IMG/VR virus record: IMGVR_UViG_3300048919_000090
Span: 1-49,810 of that record
Origin: a virus
Reading direction: 5' to 3' (one strand)
DNA length: 49,810 nucleotides
Translations under genes and position numbers: made by a program
Part shown: piece by piece, positions 45,137 to 49,810 of the stretch
Layout of the letters: every line of letters begins with the position of its first letter
Numbering within the stretch: position 1 is the stretch's first letter
Notes under the pieces: generated by a model
The model's input: the letters and a program-made list of their open reading frames with translations, nothing else
Databases searched by the model: none
Told to the model about the DNA's origin: nothing

Positions 45137-45645
45137 TAAATACCTTCCTCGGGTTTATCTTTTGTGACTTTGTATGTGACGCTGGCACGTAATGCACCTG
45201 TGTCAATGAGAGGATTGGATGAGCCTTTCTTTTCAATCGTGTACGCGGCGTTTGGCGGCGTTTTAAGGTCGGTCATGTACTGTTGCACGCCACCTGCTGC
45301 AAACGCGCCGATAGTATTCAGCGTTTCATCCAGTGTCGCACCACGCTCTATTGCTTCAATCACAGCATCTTTGATGTCCTGCTGTGCTGATTCCACACCG
45401 GGGATGAGGAATGGTCGGGCAGGTACAGGAGCAGGGTGTCCATCGAGCGTGTTGTGGGGGTTTCCATAGTTGTTCAGCGCCGCAACCTGCGCCATTGGTA
45501 CAGCTTCGGAACCCGGGTCAGAAGATTGGTGCATTCCTGCATCTTCATGCACACCCACCGTCACGAACTTCCCACCCATGAAATGGCGTAGATGTCGCTC
45601 AATATCAGCTTTAGCAATCTGGAAGTTCTTAACAGTAACGCCCAT
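45136..45645 (-). CDS. Tail completion / neck protein (HK97 gp10-like)
   Basis: 169 residues from ATG 45645, seven bases after AGGAGG; an upstream frame to 45738 lacks a start signal. 'VAALNNYGNPHNTLDGHPAPVPARPFLIPG' and 'NPLIDTGALRASVTYKV' are the conserved elements of HK97-gp10-like neck proteins. First gene of the tail block behind a late promoter. Confidence 0.82.
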   Translation of the reverse strand: MGVTVKNFQIAKADIERHLRHFMGGKFVTVGVHEDAGMHQSSDPGSEAVPMAQVAALNNYGNPHNTLDGHPAPVPARPFLIPGVESAQQDIKDAVIEAIERGATLDETLNTIGAFAAGGVQQYMTDLKTPPNAAYTIEKKGSSNPLIDTGALRASVTYKVTKDKPEEGI

Positions 45646-45664
45646 TGGTACACCTCCTGTACGC

Positions 45665-45675
45665 ATATTACCACA
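45665..45675 (-). promoter_or_regulatory. Candidate late promoter for the tail operon
   Basis: Minus strand TGTGGTAATAT, extended -10, about 20 bases before the gp10-like start. Thirteen of 16 bases around it match the terminase promoter element. Confidence 0.55.
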
Positions 45676-45738
45676 CGGGCGGGAGGTGTAGCCAGCATAC
45701 CCCGGAACCCCGAAGGAAAGTGATACAGGGTAGACCAT

Positions 45739-45955
45739 CGGGGTATTACTTAACTTACTGTTTCTATTACTATTACTACTACTTTTACCTTAATACCCTT
45801 AAAGAATATTAATTAAGATAGAAGAGAGAACATATAGGATGTATGTATACATACTTATAAGAAGAGCAGGAAAGAATAGGAAAAAGTATCGGGGTATGGG
45901 GTAAAAATGCTGTAAGTGCATGACAGATATAAGGAATAGCTTAACCGAAAATATT
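45739..45955. repeat. Duplicated non-coding module, copy B
   Basis: No gene lies in 45646-46030. Conserved blocks shared with copy A: AACTTACTGTTT with TACTATTACTACTACTTTTA and ACCTTAATACCC (45752-45799), ATACATACTTATAAGAAGAG (45847-45866), AGTATCGGGGTAYGGGGTAA (45885-45904), TTAACCGAAAATATT (45941-45955). CGGGGTA elements recur, but the long inverted arms are degraded. Like copy A it sits between a leftward late unit and a rightward early unit. Confidence 0.8.
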
Positions 45956-45968
45956 TTGTGTGAGAGTA

Positions 45969-45997
45969 TTGACGAGTGCGTCAACTGCGAGTATCTT
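45969..45997 (+). promoter_or_regulatory. Early-class promoter with overlapping operator (site 10)
   Basis: TTGACG 45969-45974, 17 bp, TATCTT 45992-45997. The dyad TGACGAGTGCGTCA is at 45970-45983. It drives the cassette ending with dut. Confidence 0.85.
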
Positions 45998-46030
45998 TAA
46001 CTCATCGGCAAATGATGAGGAATACAGAGA

Positions 46031-46240
46031 ATGCGTAAATTTAAATTCATAGGATTTGGTTCAAAGGGTACTTGTTTCGGTGAGGGAGTTTTCACTTTAA
46101 ATAAAGTTTATACAGTCACTAAAGTATATTTAGGTGACGGTGATAATCAGCCATGTCTTCGTGCCATTGACGACACAGGACTTCGTATGTGGGAAGAGCT
46201 TTATGCTTTCGAAGAGGTTAATGACTATGACACTGAATGA
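46031..46240 (+). CDS. Small hypothetical early protein (69 aa)
   Basis: 'FKFIGFGSKGTCFGEGVFTLNKVYTVTKVYLGDGDNQPCLRAIDDTG' looks like a small beta-barrel. A similar 'F..G..Y.V' logic is seen in the 46555 protein of the same cassette, so they may be distant paralogues. First gene behind operator site 10. Confidence 0.55.
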   Translation: MRKFKFIGFGSKGTCFGEGVFTLNKVYTVTKVYLGDGDNQPCLRAIDDTGLRMWEELYAFEEVNDYDTE

Positions 46241-46310
46241 AAAAGTCTGGTACAGCGTGTTCGGTCTATGCGGCATCTTCTGGTGTGGGGTTTCAATATG
46301 CTCACTGTGA
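46227..46310 (+). CDS. 27-residue membrane peptide
   Basis: Frame MTLNEKVWYSVFGLCGIFWC... to SICSL. GAGG nine bases before the ATG. It overlaps the genes on both sides. A single hydrophobic helix. Confidence 0.4.
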   Translation: MTLNEKVWYSVFGLCGIFWCGVSICSL

Positions 46311-46558
46311 ATGAAATGCGTAACAAACACTGGTCAGGTCGTAACACACTCTGGCCGCGTACAACGGTAGTGTGTCAGGTGCGATTTGACTGGCAGGGAT
46401 TACAAATCAACCGCAAGGCGCTGATGGTTGCACAGGATGAAGCACGCGATGCCGTTACCACAGGTGAGCAGAAGTACTGGAACCGGGCAAATTATTTCTT
46501 AACTGCAGCATACATGGGTGACAGCCGTCACGATGAATTTTGGGGACAATTCTTATGA
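46298..46558 (+). CDS. Small basic hypothetical protein (86 aa)
   Basis: From ATG 46298, seven bases after GGGG. 'MRNKHWSGRNTLWPRTTVVCQVRFDWQGLQINRKALMVAQDEARDA'. Basic, possibly nucleic-acid binding. Not recognised. Confidence 0.5.
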   Translation: MLTVNEMRNKHWSGRNTLWPRTTVVCQVRFDWQGLQINRKALMVAQDEARDAVTTGEQKYWNRANYFLTAAYMGDSRHDEFWGQFL

Positions 46559-46776
46559 AGAAAGGTAAAAAGGTTCGCTGTTTATTCACTCAATTTGATA
46601 TTGGTGTGACAAAGGGTCAAATATATGAAGTTGTGGCAGGCGAAGGCGATTTCGGTCGAGATTCAAATAGAATTCTGGTGAACAATGAATTTGAATTTAT
46701 TGATGACGATGGAGATTTTAGTTATGACCTTTTTCCTCGCAGGCTCTCTAACAACAAATGGGAGATTATAGAATGA
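46555..46776 (+). CDS. Small hypothetical early protein (73 aa)
   Basis: From ATG 46555 (ATGA overlap). 'KKVRCLFTQFDIGVTKGQIYEVVAGEGDFGRDSNRILVNNEFEFIDDDGDF': small beta-barrel-like, acidic C-terminal half. Function unknown. Confidence 0.55.
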   Translation: MKKGKKVRCLFTQFDIGVTKGQIYEVVAGEGDFGRDSNRILVNNEFEFIDDDGDFSYDLFPRRLSNNKWEIIE

Positions 46777-46949
46777 ACGAACAATACGATTTTGAAGAAC
46801 ATCTGGAACTGTACAAATCTTTGTACATTTCTGAGAAGTTTACCGCAGAAGATGCCGAGGAACTTGCTCTGAGTCTGATGCGCGCGTGTGGAGTTAAGAC
46901 GGAGCCATTCTATGAAGAATATTCCAGAAATCGGAAAAGTGTACACTGA
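46773..46949 (+). CDS. Small acidic protein (58 aa)
   Basis: Frame MNEQYDFEEHLELYKSLYIS..., very acidic and helical. Starts as an ATGA overlap with GGGAG upstream. DNA-mimic behaviour is conceivable from charge but unsupported. Confidence 0.5.
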   Translation: MNEQYDFEEHLELYKSLYISEKFTAEDAEELALSLMRACGVKTEPFYEEYSRNRKSVH

Positions 46950-47118
46950 CCGTCACGGGTTCAGTGTGAAAGTAACAGATGTGGTGCGTTCAGGCGGTGG
47001 TAAAGCGTTCGGCGGTGATGAGCGTAAAAGTAAACTAACCGGACATACTGTCACAGCAGAGCGCAAAGGCGTTTCATATAAATTCGGTGGTCAGGCATTT
47101 GAGCGCAGATTCATGTGA
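46912..47118 (+). CDS. Small basic protein (68 aa)
   Basis: From ATG 46912, seven bases after GGAG, overlapping the previous gene by 38 bases. 'IGKVYTDRHGFSVKVTDVVRSGGGKAFGGDERKSKLTGHTVTAERKGVSYKFGGQAF': a Gly/Lys-rich beta fold. Not recognised. Confidence 0.5.
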   Translation: MKNIPEIGKVYTDRHGFSVKVTDVVRSGGGKAFGGDERKSKLTGHTVTAERKGVSYKFGGQAFERRFM

Positions 47119-47426
47119 TTTATTTTCCCGTAACATACATGGCAACACAGCGCGTTGAGGAACGTCCTGAAGCGGTTGCAACAGTGCGTGAACTGCTTGA
47201 AGCAATTGTAACCCTCAAGCTGTGTGAGAAAGAGGGTGGCAGTGTGCGTAAATGCTGTGTGACACTTGCTGCACGTATGACGCAACGACCGGTAGTGGAG
47301 TTTCTGCGTAAGACTGCGGCACTGCCGGTACCTTCTGCACGCGTTCACAGAAAGTGGAAAGAGATGATAGCCGCTGAAGCAGCTACGGCTGAGATGATTA
47401 AAGAGGAGGGTGATTTAGAGTGTTAA
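47115..47426 (+). CDS. Hypothetical early protein (103 aa)
   Basis: Starts GTG 47115 overlapping the previous stop; ATG 47139 is an alternative. Helical: 'RPEAVATVRELLEAIVTLKLCEKEGGSVRKCCVTLAARM'. Function unknown. Confidence 0.5.
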   Translation: MIYFPVTYMATQRVEERPEAVATVRELLEAIVTLKLCEKEGGSVRKCCVTLAARMTQRPVVEFLRKTAALPVPSARVHRKWKEMIAAEAATAEMIKEEGDLEC

Positions 47427-47605
47427 GAGAAATGATAGCTCTTTCTTTATCGTTAATCATTGGGCTACCCCTTTGGGTTGGATTCATGTCCTTTGTGCTA
47501 TGGAAGAATGAATTTAAAAACATGTGGAAACCTTTAGCCAGAATGATTGTTGGTTTCTTGGCTCTAATCTGGATTGTTTATCCTTTCACAATAGGTAACC
47601 TATGA
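47420..47605 (+). CDS. Small two-helix membrane protein (61 aa)
   Basis: Two hydrophobic segments 'IALSLSLIIGLPLWVGFMSFVLW' and 'MIVGFLALIWIVYPFTI' with basic residues between. GTG start with GGAGGG nine bases upstream. Inner membrane; function unknown. Coupled to dut. Confidence 0.55.
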   Translation: MLREMIALSLSLIIGLPLWVGFMSFVLWKNEFKNMWKPLARMIVGFLALIWIVYPFTIGNL

Positions 47606-48051
47606 AACTTGGCGTTAAACGTATTCACCCCGGCGCACGTATTCCCACGTATGCGACATCAGGCGCAGCGTGCTTCGATTTGTACGCCGTATCTGACATA
47701 CCGCACGAGTTGTATCAGGGTACCTCCGTAGTGATTCCTACGGGGCTTATTTTTGACATCCCGGAAGGCTATGTGTTACTGGTCTATTCACGCAGCGGTC
47801 ACGGTTTTAACTATGACGTGCGGCTGAGTAACTGCGTGGGAATTATCGACAGCGATTACCGTGGTGAACTTAAGGTAAAACTTACACGTGATGCTTCACC
47901 CGGCAGCTGGTTTAATCAGTTCCACATCGGACAGGGTGACCGTATTGCACAGGCTATGTTGATGCCGGTTGAGCAGGTAGAGATTGAGGAAGTGGAAGAA
48001 GTTGAAGCGACAGTACGTGGTAATGGTGGAATGGGGAGTACTGGTAAATAG
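47602..48051 (+). CDS. dut: dUTP pyrophosphatase (dUTPase)
   Basis: 149 residues with all five dUTPase motifs. I: 'SGAACFDLYA' (20-29). II: 'YSRSGHG' (62-68). III: 'VGIIDSDYRGELKV' (79-92, with D83). IV: 'GDRIAQAML'. V: 'GNGGMGSTGK' at the C-terminus. It hydrolyses dUTP to dUMP, keeping uracil out of phage DNA and feeding dTMP synthesis. An acidic insert 'EIEEVEEVEA' lies before motif V. Last gene of its cassette, overlapping the membrane gene by 4 bases. Confidence 0.95.
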   Translation: MKLGVKRIHPGARIPTYATSGAACFDLYAVSDIPHELYQGTSVVIPTGLIFDIPEGYVLLVYSRSGHGFNYDVRLSNCVGIIDSDYRGELKVKLTRDASPGSWFNQFHIGQGDRIAQAMLMPVEQVEIEEVEEVEATVRGNGGMGSTGK

Positions 48052-48070
48052 CCCCATTCATGGGGCTTTA
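48050..48070 (+). terminator. Terminator after dut
   Basis: Stem AGCCCC/GGGGCT (48050-48055, 48062-48067) with TTTAA. It includes the dut stop codon and separates dut from the convergent fibre gene. Confidence 0.65.
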
Positions 48071-48075
48071 ACACA

Positions 48076-49368
48076 TCAGTTACCAATCACCAGCACACGG
48101 AAAGTAACTCCCGCTGCTGCGTTTTCAAACGGTCCACTTGTCAGCAGTAACGTACCGCGTGACTGCATCGCTGTAAAACTACACCCTGTCCGTGTAATGC
48201 TACCCGCCCCACCTGTAATCATTTGTGTTCCATTCCATTGCGGAATTGGAATGACAACCGGTGGGGCAGAGTAGGTCTTAGTAAATGTTAGTGCGACCGG
48301 TGTACCTGCCGTAACCACAGTTCCACTCAGTGTCTCCATTACAGAGTTTGTACCTGCTGGACCCTGTGGACCCACTGCACCCGTATCACCTTTCGAGCCT
48401 GTCGCGCCAGTATCCCCACGGGGTAGCGTAAGATTCAGTGACTGAGCAGGGGAGGTACCTGATAATGTCGCAGCTGCCGTAGGCCCCGTGGAAACATTTC
48501 CGATGCTCAATGTATTAGCGGGACCTGCCGGACCAGTATCGCCTTTTGGTCCTGTATCGCCTTTTGGTCCTGCGGGACCAGTACTGCCAGTTTCTCCCTT
48601 AGGTCCCTGTGGTCCAATCCCACCCTGGGCACCCATATTACCTTGCGGTCCCTGAGGACCAGCCGGACCAATTGCACCTGTAGCACCGACCGGACCAGTG
48701 GGTCCTGTATTGCCGGGATTACCTTGTGGGCCTGTTGGTCCGGGTAAACCCTGTGTACCCGCAGGACCCGTGTCACCAGTAGGGCCTGCTTCACCTTTTG
48801 GTCCCTGTGGTCCTGCGGGTCCGACAGGTCCGGCAAGGTCAGCCAGTCCAATCAGCGTGGTCCACTCTGTGTCACTAGAGCGTTTCCACTGGATGGCACT
48901 GTTACTTACACGCATGTCAGCAGATGCACCCTGCAGATTACTCAGAGAGATAAGATTCTGCCACGCCATATCCGTTGTGTACTTCCACTGGATATTTCCA
49001 TTAGCAACCTGAATCTCCGGTGTCTTTCCATTGGCACCGTTCTGACCGCTCATATTAAAAGGCTGAATCTTTCCCATCACCTGAAAAAGTGACGAGTTGT
49101 ACACAACAGGTGTTCCCACAGGCTGTGCTTCAGCCAGCATACCACTGACAAGTGATGAGAACGTTTCAATATTGGGAGAGGAGACAATGCGGTAATCTGT
49201 GACAGTACCGATGTCCAGCGTGCCGGTACCTACAGCCTGACAGTACGAGGTTCCACGATAAAACATACCGTAGACAACCACGCTGCCGGTTGCCTGTCTG
49301 GTACGGACTTTAGCCTGTAAATCAGACGCGCTGGAGCCAACCAGTAATTCATATTTAGACAGGGACAT
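48076..49368 (-). CDS. Collagen-like tail or head fibre protein
   Basis: 430 residues. The N-terminal 'YELLVGSSASDLQAKVRTR' resembles a DUF1737 module. Two repeats follow: 'VANGNIQWKYTTDMAWQNLISLSNL' and 'VSNSAIQWKRSSDTEWTTLIGLADL'. Then come two collagen-like Gly-X-Y tracts (about 180-285 and 317-345) and a beta-rich C-terminal domain 'SAPPVVIPIPQWNGTQMITGG'. Collagen tracts trimerise phage fibres. It sits between head and tail blocks, so it may be a head or tail fibre. GGAG lies in the base of a leader hairpin. Confidence 0.85.
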   Translation of the reverse strand: MSLSKYELLVGSSASDLQAKVRTRQATGSVVVYGMFYRGTSYCQAVGTGTLDIGTVTDYRIVSSPNIETFSSLVSGMLAEAQPVGTPVVYNSSLFQVMGKIQPFNMSGQNGANGKTPEIQVANGNIQWKYTTDMAWQNLISLSNLQGASADMRVSNSAIQWKRSSDTEWTTLIGLADLAGPVGPAGPQGPKGEAGPTGDTGPAGTQGLPGPTGPQGNPGNTGPTGPVGATGAIGPAGPQGPQGNMGAQGGIGPQGPKGETGSTGPAGPKGDTGPKGDTGPAGPANTLSIGNVSTGPTAAATLSGTSPAQSLNLTLPRGDTGATGSKGDTGAVGPQGPAGTNSVMETLSGTVVTAGTPVALTFTKTYSAPPVVIPIPQWNGTQMITGGAGSITRTGCSFTAMQSRGTLLLTSGPFENAAAGVTFRVLVIGN

Positions 49369-49376
49369 GATAATAC

Positions 49377-49402
49377 TCCGGATATTATTGGATTAATCCG
49401 GA
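49377..49402 (-). promoter_or_regulatory. Leader hairpin covering the fibre ribosome site
   Basis: Arms TCCGGAT/ATCCGGA (49377-49383, 49396-49402) with a 12-base loop. The downstream arm on the minus strand includes part of the GGAG site of the fibre gene. Confidence 0.45.
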
Positions 49403-49406
49403 TTTG

Positions 49407-49417
49407 AACATAACACA
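49407..49417 (-). promoter_or_regulatory. Candidate late promoter for the fibre gene
   Basis: Minus strand TGTGTTATGTT, extended -10, about 40 bases before the start. The likely RNA start (about 49400) falls in the first arm of the leader hairpin. Confidence 0.45.
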
Positions 49418-49457
49418 TTAGAGCCGCTGATTAAATCGGATGAGTACGTAAAAGGTG

Positions 49458-49486
49458 TTGACGAGTTCGTCAGAGTGGGGTAGATT
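49458..49486 (+). promoter_or_regulatory. Early-class promoter with overlapping operator (site 11)
   Basis: TTGACG 49458-49463, 17 bp, TAGATT 49481-49486. The dyad TGACGAGTTCGTCA is at 49459-49472. The upstream bases AAAAGGTG are shared with site 1. It drives the junction-spanning endonuclease. Confidence 0.82.
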
Positions 49487-49521
49487 GATACAAGATACAT
49501 CCTAAGATGAGGTTATTTCAA

Positions 49522-49810
49522 ATGGTACGTAAGGTGTCCCAAGAAGAAAGAGAAAACCAGATACGTAAATTGTGTCAAGGTACTCACTATTCTTTTGTCG
49601 GGTGGGACGGGGAATATAAAATTGGCAGGTCTAAATTCTTTTGTAAATGTCACCTACATGGTGAGTGGTCGACAAGTAGTGAAAAGTTCGTAAACTCTGG
49701 TACAAGATGTTGGGACTGCTCCGTAGAGCGAAACAAACTAAAGTTCACTGTACCGATTGCACAAAGACAAGACCAGATTAACGAACGATGTAAAGAGACT
49801 TCCACGCGGT
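49522..49810 (+). CDS. GIY-YIG homing-like endonuclease, N-terminal part
   Basis: Begins MVRKVSQEERENQIRKLCQG at ATG 49522, with GAGG upstream. It holds the first treble-clef-like repeat 'CKCHLHGEW...CWDC'. The frame continues without a break at base 1 through 771 on the circular map, giving 310 residues with three such repeats plus the nuclease domain. Unlike its paralogue at 41808-42527 it is behind an early operator promoter. Confidence 0.8.
   Translation, partial: MVRKVSQEERENQIRKLCQGTHYSFVGWDGEYKIGRSKFFCKCHLHGEWSTSSEKFVNSGTRCWDCSVERNKLKFTVPIAQRQDQINERCKETSTR
49684..49810. repeat. Terminal direct repeat, right copy
   Basis: Identical to 1-127. Remove one copy when circularising. It lies within the endonuclease coding sequence. 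Confidence 0.95.

Noticed and set aside
48507-49012. Regular short repeats on both strands, possible CRISPR or tandem satellite
   Set aside because: The periodicity is nine bases and encodes Gly-X-Y triplets of the collagen-like fibre; there are no unique spacers of constant length.

Overview
The window is the complete genome of a tailed bacteriophage with a contractile tail (myovirus), presented as a linearised circle. Bases 1-127 are repeated exactly at 49684-49810, so the unique circle is 49683 bp, and one gene (a GIY-YIG homing-type endonuclease) runs across the junction. No integrase, excisionase, CI-type repressor, tRNA gene or CRISPR array was seen, which fits a virulent phage. Several accessory proteins (Ea22-like modules, the 'AQPVAYLTWH' module, an RMF-like protein, the spanin pair) are typical of Enterobacterales phages, so an enteric host is the best guess. 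The combination of family B DNA polymerase, AEP primase-helicase, SF2 helicase and a small myovirus morphogenesis block recalls Jedunavirus-like Klebsiella phages from memory; this was not checked.

Layout. Virion genes are all on the minus strand and form one circular block read from about 12.5 kb down to 0.8 kb, across the junction to 48.1 kb, and on from 45.6 kb to 31.8 kb. Head genes come first: TerS, TerL, DUF1073 portal, MuF, DUF2213 protease/scaffold, cement protein, DUF2184 capsid, connectors. A collagen-like fibre follows, then neck, sheath, tube, frameshifted tail assembly chaperone, a short tape measure, Dit-like protein, baseplate plug, hub with a lytic transglycosylase, spike, gp25-like wedge, gpJ-like, DUF2612, tail fibre and chaperone. 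Lysis genes close the block: GH108 endolysin, holin, and overlapping i-spanin and o-spanin. Replication and early genes fill 12.9-31.8 kb. A minus-strand operon (24.9 to 13.7 kb) holds an SF2 helicase, VRR-NUC nuclease, adenine methyltransferase, TetR-like HTH, primase-helicase and many small proteins. A plus-strand operon (25.0-31.8 kb) holds a Cas4-like DUF2800 nuclease, a DUF2815 ssDNA-binding protein and family B DNA polymerase.

Cassettes of small plus-strand genes sit antisense inside the minus-strand virion block (1.7-3.5, 6.2-7.7, 8.7-9.2, 46.0-48.1 and 49.5-0.8 kb). Each of these cassettes, and nearly every early transcription unit, starts with the same promoter: TTGACG -35, 17-18 bp spacer, -10 box, with the dyad TGACG-N4-CGTCA overlapping the -35. 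I count eleven clear copies and one variant. This looks like a dispersed phage regulon under one palindrome-binding regulator. Late blocks instead have extended -10 motifs (TGTGnTATnAT type).

The most unusual non-coding items are two. First, a plus-strand transcription unit at 37123-37396 has a copy of the early promoter, no convincing ORF, nested long-range complementary helices and a strong terminator: a probable phage small RNA. Second, a non-coding module of about 210-250 bp is duplicated at 12.65-12.88 kb and 45.74-45.96 kb, each copy between divergent late and early units, with CGGGGTA repeats and an AT-rich core (candidate origin or switch region). All family assignments are from reading translated sequence; no searches were run.
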